Assembly (NCBI GenBank): GCA_910586475.1
Contig: CAJUHM010000010.1
Coordinates: 1 to 41,900, forward strand
Length of the DNA: 41,900 nucleotides
Direction: 5' to 3'
Source: an uncultured Muribaculaceae bacterium
GTDB taxonomy: Bacteria; Bacteroidota; Bacteroidia; Bacteroidales; Muribaculaceae
A model generated the notes under the pieces. That model searched no databases, had not been told where the DNA came from, and saw only the letters and a list, made by a program, of their open reading frames with translations. Below, one piece after another: positions 9,283 through 17,617 of this stretch. The position numbers were made by a program, and so were the translations under genes. The number at the start of each line of letters is the position of its first letter. The stretch's first letter is position 1.

Positions 9283-9610
9283 GCCCACGTTCCACGATAA
9301 TAATCTTACGCTGCCCAAGTGCCAAATATGTAGCATATCCCAATCAGCTCCAATAAGTGTTACTAATGACTAGAATCATATAACCGAATTTGGAAGCAAT
9401 CAATTGTGAGATGCGGGGTCTTGATTCGAAATTATCTGTACAACGAATCTTGTGGCTCACTTGAGTTCTTTGACGGCCATGTGACCGAGTCTTAACGGTC
9501 ATATGGCCGCAACGCCTCATACCCTCATCGTAAAAACGGTTCATAAAAAGTCTGTGTTTTTACGAAATCAGACAGCTACAAAAACACCACAGCGAGCGGA
9601 ACAGATTGGA
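9283..9610. other. Convergent intergenic region with two inverted repeats
   Basis: This 328-bp stretch between two stop codons has no plausible coding frame on either strand and is more AT-rich than its neighbours. It contains a 14-bp stem (9474-9487 with 9496-9509, one G-T pair, 8-nt loop AGTCTTAA) and a second inverted repeat with 10-bp perfect arms (9528-9537 and 9557-9566). Neither is followed by a T-run on the plus strand. It might hold a small RNA or a decayed gene; nothing recognisable is visible. Confidence 0.5.
9546..9574 (-). terminator. Possible terminator of the NlpC/P60 gene
   Basis: On the minus strand GTCTG and CAGAC (9574-9570 and 9555-9551) flank a 14-nt loop, and TTTTT follows at 9550-9546. 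It lies 37 bp after the NlpC/P60 stop. The 5-bp stem is weak. Confidence 0.35.
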
Positions 9611-10504
9611 TCAATCGAAGAAATCGGGTTCTTCCTCATCGACGCTCTGCGCGATCGGAGAGGGTTCGGAGGGTGTTTGCTTAGCCGGCTTTTCGGCAAA
9701 TACCTGCGATGGAAGAGGGGTAGAAAGCAAAGGGACGTCAGTTTTGACATCTTTCTTCGCTTCTTTTTTCTCCGGCACTGTCTTTTTGGGTGCTGGAGTC
9801 TTTTTGCGAGAAGCAACGGTCTGTCCGGCTTTATTCCCGACAGGCGCTTTAAGGGGTGAAGGGGTCGGTTTTGCAGGAATTGATTTTTTCTTGTCGATCA
9901 TCGCCATATAGCGATCGACACGACCTGAGGAGAAATAGTTGGCCACAAAATAGGGATTGTCGAGCGGGGTGATCACGACGCCTTTGCTTGAGGAAGCATG
10001 GACCATCTGTCCGTTTCCGATATAGATTCCGACGTGGCCCACCCTGTCACCGCCGCGCACAGTGAAAAAGACGAGGTCGCCCGGAAGCAGGTCTTTGCGA
10101 TCGACAGGCCGACAGTATTCCATCTGCTGCTGCGATGTGCGCGGGAGGCTTATGTCAAGAGAACGAAGAAACACCTGGGTAACGAAACCGGAGCAGTCGA
10201 CACCCTTGCGGTCATTGCCACCCCAAGCGTAGGGAGTCCCGATCCACGAATCTGCTTCTTTGAGAAGAGAGGAAGTCACGGGGTGGGAGGAAACTTCGCT
10301 GACGCGAATCCTGTCCTGCGGACGCGACTGCCGCTTCGGAGTTTTTCGAGAAGAGGATGAAGAGGATGATGTTCGGGAAGAAGATGATGATGATGAGGCT
10401 GCGACACTACGTGAAGTGCCGCAAGAGGCAAACGATATGGCAAAACATACCGCAAGTACAATCAGGGCAAACGAGCGAAAAGACCTATTGAAAGACAGAT
10501 TCAT
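9611..10504 (-). CDS. NlpC/P60 (C40) cell-wall peptidase, lipoprotein with Ser-rich linker
   Basis: A 297-residue lipoprotein with lipidated C28 (FASC). A low-complexity serine linker (about residues 35-53) comes next, then the NlpC/P60 domain (about 75-200) with catalytic C104 in DCSGF, H157 in GHVGI and a third polar residue H169. The family cuts D-gamma-glutamyl-meso-diaminopimelate bonds in peptidoglycan stems. The C-terminal 95 residues form an unusual Lys/Pro/Ala-rich tail ending in an acidic patch (DEEEPDFFD) with no known domain. No CSDD-type surface signal follows the cysteine, so it probably faces the periplasm. A promoter lies at 10539-10568. Confidence 0.9.
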   Translation of the reverse strand: MNLSFNRSFRSFALIVLAVCFAISFASCGTSRSVAASSSSSSSRTSSSSSSSRKTPKRQSRPQDRIRVSEVSSHPVTSSLLKEADSWIGTPYAWGGNDRKGVDCSGFVTQVFLRSLDISLPRTSQQQMEYCRPVDRKDLLPGDLVFFTVRGGDRVGHVGIYIGNGQMVHASSSKGVVITPLDNPYFVANYFSSGRVDRYMAMIDKKKSIPAKPTPSPLKAPVGNKAGQTVASRKKTPAPKKTVPEKKEAKKDVKTDVPLLSTPLPSQVFAEKPAKQTPSEPSPIAQSVDEEEPDFFD

Positions 10505-10538
10505 TTTGAGGAAGATAATGAAACGAAACGGGATCGTG

Positions 10539-10568
10539 CAAATTTACGAAAAATCGGGATAAAACAAA
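10539..10568 (-). promoter_or_regulatory. Promoter of the NlpC/P60 gene
   Basis: On the minus strand TTTG (10568-10565) is followed after 18 nt by TAAATTTG (10546-10539), 35 bp before the ATG. It directly follows the tRNA-His terminator, so the NlpC/P60 gene is transcribed separately. Confidence 0.6.
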
Positions 10569-10570
10569 AG

Positions 10571-10596
10571 AAGCCGCGTCATTTTTGACGCGGCTT
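10571..10596 (-). terminator. Terminator of tRNA-His
   Basis: A perfect 11-bp inverted repeat (AAGCCGCGTCA with TGACGCGGCTT) closes a 4-nt loop. On the minus strand it is followed by a T-rich run (CTTTTGTTTT). It begins 13 bp after the tRNA-His 3' end. Confidence 0.8.
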
Positions 10597-10608
10597 TCGG
10601 TGAATCAG

Positions 10609-10682
<74 letters not shown>

Positions 10683-10733
10683 CATTTCAAGTTGCAAAGA
10701 GAGAACAAGTGAGATGTTTTCTGTTTTGCGATG

Positions 10734-10765
10734 CAAAGTTAGGCATTTTTTTCAAACTGTCCAAA
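10734..10765 (-). promoter_or_regulatory. Promoter of tRNA-His
   Basis: TTTG at 10765-10762, a 20-nt spacer and TAACTTTG at 10741-10734 on the minus strand fit the Bacteroidetes consensus, about 50 bp before the tRNA. The region 10766-10933 between this promoter and the flippase stop shows nothing recognisable. Confidence 0.7.
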
Positions 10766-10933
10766 TCTTTGCCGACATTTTTTAGCGACAATAATCATGA
10801 AGAACTCACGCCGCCGGCAGCTATACACTATCGACCAAGACGTTAGCCGCCTAAATCCATTAGATTAAACCCCGAAATTAGCCATATTTCTCATGGATGT
10901 CTGGCAGGAGGAACAGAAATGGTGGGGCTATTG

Positions 10934-12370
10934 TCAGCGACGAAAGAACAGACGGCGGAGGAGGGCAAGGGCGAGGAGAGCTACTACGGCGCCGGCGATT
11001 GCTGTCGCAAGTGGGGGGAACAGGGTTGTCGAGATAGCAAGAAGGGTCAGAAGCAGGACAGCTGCTACGGATATTGTTCGTACGCGCGAGCCAAGTCCGA
11101 CCCGGAGATACTTGTTCAGAACTGCGGCGACGATCAGAGCATAGGCAAGATACCAGAGAGTGAAGCCGATTCCAAGCCCGGCAAGTCCGCCAAGCTCGTA
11201 GCCCCACATGATGGCAAGGAGAGATATGAGCGCGCTTGCGATTTCAGTCAACAGGAAGAGTCGTCCGCTTCCGCGGGCGAGGATGACAAATCCCATTGCC
11301 CACGATATTGCGCGGAGTGCCACGCCCGGCGCGGCAAAGGCTATCATCGGGGCGACGCAGACAAATCCGGGAGAATAGAGCAGCTGCAGAATCAGCGGGG
11401 CGAGCGGAATCATGATTGCGCAGAGGGCCGTCACGACAGAGAGTGCGATCAGAATTTCATGGCGCAACATCAGTTGGCCGCGACGCAGGCCTCCGGCAAA
11501 AGCTGCGGACAGGCGCGGGAAGTATTCGAGAGAGAGGGCTGTGAAGACGACTCCGACGTAGCGCACCGCAACAGTGTAGCCGGACTGATAGAAGCCCATC
11601 AGCTCTTCCCCTCCCCTCCAGTTGAGCCACGACATCACGACATAGCTGACGAGCCAGGTGACGACGCCGGAAACGGTCAGATAGAGTCCGAGGCGGAGCA
11701 TGTCGCGGGCCATTGCCCGGCGCTGGCGGCGGGGAGGGACGGCAAGCGGCGCGGCGGAGCGCCCGGAAGCGAGGTAGACGATGAGGGTCACGCAGCTGTA
11801 GGTCAGCAGCACCGGCACGATTGCCGAAAGTCGCCAGATCCAGACCATCGGGACGGCTGCTACGAGAGAGAGCAATGTGGCGATGGAGGATGCTTTTGCA
11901 ATCGTCATCAGCTGGCGGTGCCCCTGGAGAATGGCAGAACGTGTGGCGACAACGGTGTTGCATCCGACGGCAAGACCAAGAATAATGAATGGAAGGATGT
12001 GGGCGGTGTCGCCGAAGGTGGCGAGACTCAGAAGCGGCGAAAGGAGGATTGTCATGATGACGCCGGCAAGAGCAAGACGGTTGCCGTAGTGGCTGACTAC
12101 GGCGATAATCTTGCCCTGAAGCGAATTAGTGGCTGCCGAGATGTCACGGACGGCTGTGGTGCGCAGGCTGAGCTGAGAGATGGCCGAGAGGAGTTCGATT
12201 GCAGTCGAATAGAGGCCGATCAGTCCGATTCCGGCGGCTCCGATCCAGAGGGCTACAAGTTTGGTGCGGACTACGGCACAGAGCATTGTGAGCAGCTCGA
12301 CAGAGCCGAATACGCCCATTGCCGCAAGAACTTTTCGGGTCAGAGCTGAAGAACGGCCGGATCGAGTCAT
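10934..12370 (-). CDS. Polysaccharide flippase-like membrane protein (Wzx/MATE superfamily)
   Basis: A 478-residue polytopic membrane protein with about 12-14 hydrophobic helices. Its opening (LTRKVLAAMGVFGSVELL... IGAAGIGLIGLY) resembles O-antigen/enterobacterial common antigen translocases of the MOP superfamily. Such proteins flip lipid-linked oligosaccharides across the inner membrane. The chosen ATG overlaps the EnvC-like stop as ATGA (12370-12367), the classic sign of translational coupling; an ATG three codons upstream (12379) is also possible. It is the last gene of the minus-strand envelope operon. No polymerase or ligase gene is nearby, so its glycan is unknown. A 476-codon frame on the opposite strand is an antisense shadow. 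Confidence 0.85.
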   Translation of the reverse strand: MTRSGRSSALTRKVLAAMGVFGSVELLTMLCAVVRTKLVALWIGAAGIGLIGLYSTAIELLSAISQLSLRTTAVRDISAATNSLQGKIIAVVSHYGNRLALAGVIMTILLSPLLSLATFGDTAHILPFIILGLAVGCNTVVATRSAILQGHRQLMTIAKASSIATLLSLVAAVPMVWIWRLSAIVPVLLTYSCVTLIVYLASGRSAAPLAVPPRRQRRAMARDMLRLGLYLTVSGVVTWLVSYVVMSWLNWRGGEELMGFYQSGYTVAVRYVGVVFTALSLEYFPRLSAAFAGGLRRGQLMLRHEILIALSVVTALCAIMIPLAPLILQLLYSPGFVCVAPMIAFAAPGVALRAISWAMGFVILARGSGRLFLLTEIASALISLLAIMWGYELGGLAGLGIGFTLWYLAYALIVAAVLNKYLRVGLGSRVRTISVAAVLLLTLLAISTTLFPPLATAIAGAVVALLALALLRRLFFRR

Positions 12371-13710
12371 TTCACCCATTGGAGAGGATTGAGTCTTGTT
12401 CGCTCGCGCCGAAGTTCGAAATGGAGCACGGGTCGGTTGCCTTGCTGCGGATCGACGGATATGATTCCGAGGTCCTGATTGGCCTTGACGTGGTCGCCGA
12501 CTTTTACGTTTATGGACGCGAGGTTGGCATAGATAGAGATGTAGCTTCCATGACGGACCATGACGACTTTGTTGAATCCGTCCTGAGCGAAAACTCCGCT
12601 GACAGTTCCTTCGAATATGGAGCGGGCTTTCGAGCCGGCGGGTGAGACGATGTCGATTCCGGGGTTGTCGGTCACGATGTCGGGGAGGTCGGGATGGACT
12701 GTACGCCCATAGCCTCGAACGATCTGATAGGCGCCGCGAACGGGGAAGAGGAGACGTCCTTTGTTGCTTTCGAAGCTTCCTGAGAGGGTTCGGTCAGAGG
12801 CGGCTATGCCTTGCTGCTGAGTCGTTTTTGAAGCCCTCGATCCGGACTTTTTAGAGGATTTTTTTCTTCGGCCGACGACTTCGTCGGGCTGTTGCTGCTG
12901 TTGTTTCTTTCGCTTTGCCTCGGCCTGACGCTTACGTTCCTGACGCTGCTGTTCGGCAAGAATCATGCGGTCGAGCTCGCTGTCGAGCTTTTTGATCCGC
13001 TTCTGTTTTTTTGCGATGGCTGACCTGAGGGTCGCCCCTTCTTTCCTGAGCTCAGCGACGACGCGACCGGTTTCGCCGCGCTTTTCTTTCAGGAGCGATT
13101 CGGCACCGGCGAGTTCGGAGAGCGCCGCACGGCGTCCGGAATTGAGATCACCGAGGCGCTGCCGGTTGTCACGGACCTGCCGGGAGGCGCGCTCGATCTC
13201 CTCGAGCTTACGTTTGCGCCAGTTGGAGAACTCGCGCAGATAGCGATAGCGGGCTACAGCTTCGGAGAAGTTGCGCGAAGAGAAGAGAAATGAGAGCAGA
13301 TCGGTGTCGCGGTAGGTGCCCTGCATTTTGCGGAGTGCGGCAGCGTAACGATTTTTCAGCTGAACGAGGCGTGAGTCGAGCCACTGGGCTGAGTCAGATG
13401 CCTGACGGATGTGGAAGTCGAGGGTGTCGATCGAGCGGCGCAGCAGATCAATCTCAGCGCCTTTGTCGCGAATCTCGCCATCGAGCTGATCGAGGCGCCG
13501 GAGGTTCTGCTCGGTGCGGAGGGTGTTTTCGTTGAGTTTTTTTGTTGTTTCCCTAATCGATTTCTTTTCGGCCTGCTGTTCGCTGCGGACGGTTTTCATC
13601 GTCCGCTGGGGCTGTTTTTTCTTCGCTGCCGCGGCATCAAGCGCGACAACCGCGAAAACGGCTATCATAAGGGCGAAGAAAAGAGAGAATAATCGCGAAG
13701 ATCGAGACAT
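12367..13710 (-). CDS. EnvC-like coiled-coil protein with degenerate LytM (M23) domain
   Basis: A 447-residue exported protein with a signal peptide (about 1-28), a long coiled coil (about 35-265), a Lys/Gln/Ser-rich linker with a poly-Gln run, and a C-terminal LytM domain (about 315-447). The zinc ligands of active M23 peptidases are partly missing: the HxxxD motif reads N349-PGI-D353, the HxH reads V428-L-H430, and the YxHL region reads YANL. In the E. coli homologue EnvC, lost zinc ligands go with a non-enzymatic role in activating division amidases. By analogy this protein probably activates an amidase such as the one at 29948-31042. It lies between the DUF4292 lipoprotein (26-bp gap) and the flippase (ATGA overlap). 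Confidence 0.88.
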   Translation of the reverse strand: MSRSSRLFSLFFALMIAVFAVVALDAAAAKKKQPQRTMKTVRSEQQAEKKSIRETTKKLNENTLRTEQNLRRLDQLDGEIRDKGAEIDLLRRSIDTLDFHIRQASDSAQWLDSRLVQLKNRYAAALRKMQGTYRDTDLLSFLFSSRNFSEAVARYRYLREFSNWRKRKLEEIERASRQVRDNRQRLGDLNSGRRAALSELAGAESLLKEKRGETGRVVAELRKEGATLRSAIAKKQKRIKKLDSELDRMILAEQQRQERKRQAEAKRKKQQQQQPDEVVGRRKKSSKKSGSRASKTTQQQGIAASDRTLSGSFESNKGRLLFPVRGAYQIVRGYGRTVHPDLPDIVTDNPGIDIVSPAGSKARSIFEGTVSGVFAQDGFNKVVMVRHGSYISIYANLASINVKVGDHVKANQDLGIISVDPQQGNRPVLHFELRRERTRLNPLQWVK

Positions 13711-13736
13711 CGGCAGAAGTGACTACAAAAATCGGA

Positions 13737-14615
13737 TTAGAAACTTGTGAGAACCTTCATCAGCGAAGCGGAGGAAAGACGGCTGTAGTTTTTCGGAACA
13801 GACAGTTCGCGCAACTGGACATCGCTGTTCCATTTTGCCTTGCCGAAGTTTGATTCGACCGAAAAATCAATGGCTGTTTTTCCGAGAACCGCACTGAAGG
13901 AGAGCGTCGAGGCAAAGATTCCGGAAGATGTCGAAACAGGATAGGAATATGTGACTGCCACCGGCTCACGCGAACCGGCTTTGACAACCATTGCGACGAG
14001 ACGGAACATGTCGTCGAGAGAGAATCCGTATTCGATAGCGTCGGGGTGAGATTTCGGGATCATCAGCCATGCCGAACGGCCCGTCGAGGAGGGTTCGAGG
14101 TCGAATTTTGAGATTGATTCCGAAATCGTACCGGAGGAACCGAGATGGAACGGACGCCCGAGAAGAAGGTCCTGAATGTCGGCGACTGTGACAGGATAGC
14201 CTGCAAGGACTCCGGAGAGTGGTTCGGCCACAAAATTCTTGCCTACTTTGTCGATGGCAATGACGGAGTCGGCCGTCAGCTGGACGACTGCAACCTCTCC
14301 GATTATGGGAAACCGGAGGGAGATTGTCAGCGAGCGGCCGCGATCGAAGATGGCGGTTCCGGAGAGGGATATGCTTTTCGGCTGACGCAGACGGAGGGTC
14401 ACCGGGAGCTGCAGGCGGTCCCAGGAGGGGGAATAGTTTGCTAAGATGGCGGCATCAGAAGACGCGGAAGAGGAAGAAGCGGAGGTGTAGGATGATGCGG
14501 AGGAGGAAGCTGCCACCTGTTTTTTTGAGCCGCACGAAGAGAGTGCAGTCAGAAGAATGAGAGCCGCAAGAGAGGAAACGAAGCGGAGAGAGCGTCGGGC
14601 AAATAGTGATGACAT
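13737..14615 (-). CDS. DUF4292 lipoprotein (LolB-like fold)
   Basis: A 292-residue lipoprotein with the lipobox LSSC, followed by a Ser/Ala-rich linker (ASSSASSYTSASSSSASS) and a predicted beta-rich DUF4292 domain (about 60-290). The family is Bacteroidetes-specific and is thought to bind lipids by analogy with LolA/LolB; no activity is established. Genes of this family often sit between a TPR protein and an M23/EnvC protein, exactly as here. The start at 14615 is chosen because the upstream alternative at 14648 would place 11 non-signal residues before the signal peptide. The serine linker closely resembles that of the NlpC/P60 lipoprotein. Confidence 0.82.
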   Translation of the reverse strand: MSSLFARRSLRFVSSLAALILLTALSSCGSKKQVAASSSASSYTSASSSSASSDAAILANYSPSWDRLQLPVTLRLRQPKSISLSGTAIFDRGRSLTISLRFPIIGEVAVVQLTADSVIAIDKVGKNFVAEPLSGVLAGYPVTVADIQDLLLGRPFHLGSSGTISESISKFDLEPSSTGRSAWLMIPKSHPDAIEYGFSLDDMFRLVAMVVKAGSREPVAVTYSYPVSTSSGIFASTLSFSAVLGKTAIDFSVESNFGKAKWNSDVQLRELSVPKNYSRLSSASLMKVLTSF

Positions 14616-14672
14616 ATTGAGTTGGGATCGGTTTGGCAAAAATTTCAATTAATTAGTGGGACTGAGTGCCGA

Positions 14673-16436
14673 TCAGTTGTAGAAGAATGTCTTGTGTCTG
14701 ACTTTTCGGCGAAGAAGGTCGTCGTCGGGTCTGATCCGAAGGGCCTTTTTCCAGAATTCGAGGGCTTCGTCGGGAAGGCCGTTCATGAAGTAGATGTCGC
14801 CTGCATGGGCATAGATCTCGGCCGAGACGCCGGGATTCTCGTCGTTTGCGATAGCTCCGTCGATGGCCTCACGGGCTTTAGCATAGTCCTTGCGCCTGAA
14901 GAGCACCCACGCGTAAGTGTCGAGCGAGGTTGCCGATTCGGGATTGGCGGCGACTACGCGCTCGATCATTTCAAGGGCCTTGTCGAGATCGCGGTCGAGA
15001 CAGGCAAGATGGTAGGCGCAGTTGTTGAGGGCAACAAGGTTGTCGGGATTGTAGTCGAGCGCTCCTGTATAGCAGATCATTGCGGAATCTACGTCGCCTT
15101 TCGCATAGTAGGCATCGCCGATGGCTGTGGAGATGTCTGACATTTTGGCGTAGTCCGTCGAATCGGTCACGGCAAGCGCATGGCGGAGGCTTGCAAGCGC
15201 GCCGGCATAGTCTTCCTTGCGGATATAGTTTGATGAGGCCATCATATAGATGTCGGCGTCGGTGGGATGATAGTGGAGGGCTTTTCCTGCCGTTTCGATC
15301 GCTTTGTCGAATTCGCCAAGATTATAATAGACCGACCCGAGTATCTTCCAGCGTTTCGGATCGGCCGGGTCGGAGTCGAGAGCGTAGGTGAGCTGCTCGG
15401 CCGCAGGGGCAAGCTGACTGACAGTCAGGAGATAGTCGGCATAAAGATTACGGACATCGGCTTCGTGGGGATACTGGGCGATCAGCGATTGGAACATCGA
15501 TTCGATCCGTGGCTGCTGGATCGAGTCGGCATAGAGCTTGCTGACATAGTCGTAGAGCATTCCGAGCTTGGGCTGCAGTTCGAGGTCGGGAAGTTCGAGG
15601 GCTTCGAAGAGCTCGGAATCGTAGCGGGCGCTGTCGCCGATCGCATCATAATAGAGAGCCCGCTGATAGCGGGCCGATCCGCTCGCAGGGTCGAGCTTTA
15701 CGGCGCGGTCGAAGAAAACGAGTGCGGAGTCGCGGTCGCCTATCTCAAGATAGATCCCGCCGGCAAGCGAAGCGTAGTCGGCCGAACGCGGAGATGATTC
15801 GAGAAGCGAGCGTATTTCGGCTTTGAGGGCAACGGTGTCGCCAAGCTGGTTATAGAGGCGCATTTTTCTGGTTGCAGTCTGCGGATTGACACCTTCGCTG
15901 CGCTCGATGTCGTTGTAGATACCTATTGCCTTTAGAATATTGTCGTTCAAGCCTGTGCGGGCAAGATAATCGGCATACATACCGCCGACTTCGACGCGAT
16001 CGGAGTTGAGGTCATAGAGAGTTTCCCACGTGGCGAGCGCGCGGTCGTCTTCTCCTATCGTAGAAGCGATGCGGGCATATGTCAGAGCGTTGTAGAGATC
16101 CTGAGGCGATTTGTCGACATAGCGCTGCATCAGGTCGAGTCCGGCGATGTACTGAGCGGAGTCGTTGTCGGCATCCAGAATCAACTTGAGACCTTTCTGG
16201 AAACCGATGTAAGGGTCAGACGGGTTGAGTTCGTAGGCACGTTCGATCAGGGAGTAGTAGGCATCCTGACGATCGGAGGCCTGATAGTTCAGAGCCTCAA
16301 GAAAAATATAGTCGGACTTGCGGATGTCGCGTTCGGTCTCGGTCACACGCGGTCTGGCCGCAATCACCGGCAGGGCGAGGAGGACAAGAGCCGACAGCAG
16401 AAGGAGACGGAACGGAGATAAAATGGATTTTTTCAC
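14673..16436 (-). CDS. Exported TPR-repeat protein
   Basis: A 587-residue protein starting at a GTG codon (GTG AAA AAA), followed by a signal peptide (about 1-26, ending VIAA). Nearly all of the rest is tetratricopeptide repeats, with recognisable helix pairs such as AYEL-NPSDPYIGF, RAVKLDPASGSARYQRALYYDAIGD, KALHYHPTDADIYMMAS and YNPDNLVALNNCAYHLA. TPR arrays bind other proteins. Position before DUF4292 and EnvC-like genes in a conserved order suggests a role in outer-envelope assembly, but no partner is known. The 66-bp gap from dut shows no promoter. The GTG start is unusual among its neighbours. Confidence 0.88.
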   Translation of the reverse strand: MKKSILSPFRLLLLSALVLLALPVIAARPRVTETERDIRKSDYIFLEALNYQASDRQDAYYSLIERAYELNPSDPYIGFQKGLKLILDADNDSAQYIAGLDLMQRYVDKSPQDLYNALTYARIASTIGEDDRALATWETLYDLNSDRVEVGGMYADYLARTGLNDNILKAIGIYNDIERSEGVNPQTATRKMRLYNQLGDTVALKAEIRSLLESSPRSADYASLAGGIYLEIGDRDSALVFFDRAVKLDPASGSARYQRALYYDAIGDSARYDSELFEALELPDLELQPKLGMLYDYVSKLYADSIQQPRIESMFQSLIAQYPHEADVRNLYADYLLTVSQLAPAAEQLTYALDSDPADPKRWKILGSVYYNLGEFDKAIETAGKALHYHPTDADIYMMASSNYIRKEDYAGALASLRHALAVTDSTDYAKMSDISTAIGDAYYAKGDVDSAMICYTGALDYNPDNLVALNNCAYHLACLDRDLDKALEMIERVVAANPESATSLDTYAWVLFRRKDYAKAREAIDGAIANDENPGVSAEIYAHAGDIYFMNGLPDEALEFWKKALRIRPDDDLLRRKVRHKTFFYN

Positions 16437-16502
16437 TCTCTGATGATTGAATAAATGGGAAAACAGGATTGATCGTGGATCGCGAACGGCAATTGGCGCG
16501 GA

Positions 16503-16946
16503 TCAGCCGATACCGGTATGACCGAAGCCACCCTCACCGCGCTCGGTAGAATCAAGTGAGTCGACCTGGATCAGGTCGGCCTGACAGCATGGGGCAATCA
16601 CCATCTGGCAGATTCTCTCTCCATCATTAACAACAAAGGTTTCTGAAGAAAGGTTGACCAGAATGACTCCGATTTCGCCACGATAGTCGGCATCGATCGT
16701 GCCCGGAGTGTTGAGGAGTGTAATTCCGTGTCGGAGCGCAAGACCGCTGCGGGGACGCATCTGGCATTCGTATCCTTCGGGGAGAGCGATGCGCAGTCCG
16801 GTCGGAATCAGGGCGCGCTGAAGCGGTTCGAGAGTCACCGGCGCATCAAGGTTTGCGCGGACGTCGAGTCCGGCCGAAAGCGGGGTGGCATAGGCGGGCA
16901 AGGGATGGCGGGAAGAGTTTATGATTTTGACTTTTACGTTGTTCAT
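16503..16946 (-). CDS. dut: Deoxyuridine triphosphatase (dUTPase)
   Basis: A 147-residue trimeric-type dUTPase that converts dUTP to dUMP and pyrophosphate, keeping uracil out of DNA and feeding dTMP synthesis. All five motifs are visible: AGLDVRA (1), RPRSGLA (2), GTIDADYRGEIGV (3), ERICQMV (4) and RGEGGFGHTG (5), the last ordering over the nucleotide. The ATG at 16946 is preferred; the longer frame begins with TTG and would add nine non-conserved residues. It is embedded in the envelope operon, 23 bp after the outer-membrane barrel gene. Confidence 0.95.
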   Translation of the reverse strand: MNNVKVKIINSSRHPLPAYATPLSAGLDVRANLDAPVTLEPLQRALIPTGLRIALPEGYECQMRPRSGLALRHGITLLNTPGTIDADYRGEIGVILVNLSSETFVVNDGERICQMVIAPCCQADLIQVDSLDSTERGEGGFGHTGIG

Positions 16947-16969
16947 CGCGGAAATTGTTGGTATTGGTT

Positions 16970-17530
16970 TCAAAAACGGATGCCGAGACGGAGACAGGCC
17001 ATGCTGAGTCCGTCGACGTCGCAGCGGTGGTCGCCAAGATCGAATGGTCTGAGACCGTTGTAGATATACGACAGGGTCATGTAGGAACAGAATGAGCGTC
17101 CGCGCGCAAGGTTGAATCCGATGCCGGGAGAGAGATAGAGAGATGTCTGAGTGTCGGAGTAGGTCAGATTGTTGATTGCGATACCGCCGCGGAGATCCAT
17201 GAAGACAAGACCGCGTCCGGATGAGAAGTCAGTGCGCAAGAGAGCATAGACCGGATAGGTTCGTACAGAGTTATTGACCATCATGTTAACGGACGCGCCG
17301 ACTCCGACAGCATCGATCCATGCGTTTTTATAGCCGAAATAGGCGTCGGCGTTGATCGATGAGAGGCCGTTGGAAGTCATGTCGATGGAGCCTCCGACCT
17401 CGGCACCCCAGACGAAATGGTTCCAGCCGGTCATGTTTTCTTTTTCAGATCCCGGCGCAGCAAGGGCCAGCGGGGATGCCGTGACCATTGCCGCGATGCC
17501 GAGAAGATTTTTTGCTAAGAAGCGAAGCAT
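16970..17530 (-). CDS. Small outer-membrane beta-barrel protein, function unknown
   Basis: A 186-residue exported protein with a signal peptide (about 1-24, ending LALA). The mature part alternates hydrophobic and polar residues with many Gly/Asn/Tyr turns and ends in a C-terminal phenylalanine (GIRF), the mark of beta-barrel proteins inserted by BAM. About eight strands are expected, as in OmpW/OmpX-size barrels. I recognise no specific family. It is the first gene behind the operon promoter at 17554-17585 and is followed by dut 23 bp downstream. Confidence 0.75.
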   Translation of the reverse strand: MLRFLAKNLLGIAAMVTASPLALAAPGSEKENMTGWNHFVWGAEVGGSIDMTSNGLSSINADAYFGYKNAWIDAVGVGASVNMMVNNSVRTYPVYALLRTDFSSGRGLVFMDLRGGIAINNLTYSDTQTSLYLSPGIGFNLARGRSFCSYMTLSYIYNGLRPFDLGDHRCDVDGLSMACLRLGIRF

Positions 17531-17553
17531 ATGTGATGAAATGGATTAAAATG

Positions 17554-17585
17554 CAAAGTTACGAATTTATTCCTCAACTGCCAAT
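17554..17585 (-). promoter_or_regulatory. Promoter of the envelope operon
   Basis: On the minus strand ATTG (17585-17582, one mismatch to TTTG) is followed after 20 nt by TAACTTTG (17561-17554), 23 bp before the barrel-gene ATG. No further -7 box is visible between the six downstream genes, so it may drive all of them. Confidence 0.6.
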
Positions 17586-17617
17586 GCGGCGTCGGATAAG
17601 GTGGCCGGCTCACCGGA

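Noticed and set aside
10919..12349. 476-codon open frame on the plus strand opposite the flippase gene
   Set aside because: It is rich in Cys, Arg, Asp and Gly with no domain, and lies exactly antisense to a clear polytopic membrane protein in the conserved operon; a shadow frame of GC-rich coding DNA.
16947..16973. Longer dUTPase start at a TTG codon
   Set aside because: The family starts close to the ATG at 16946; the added residues are not conserved and overlap the upstream stop.
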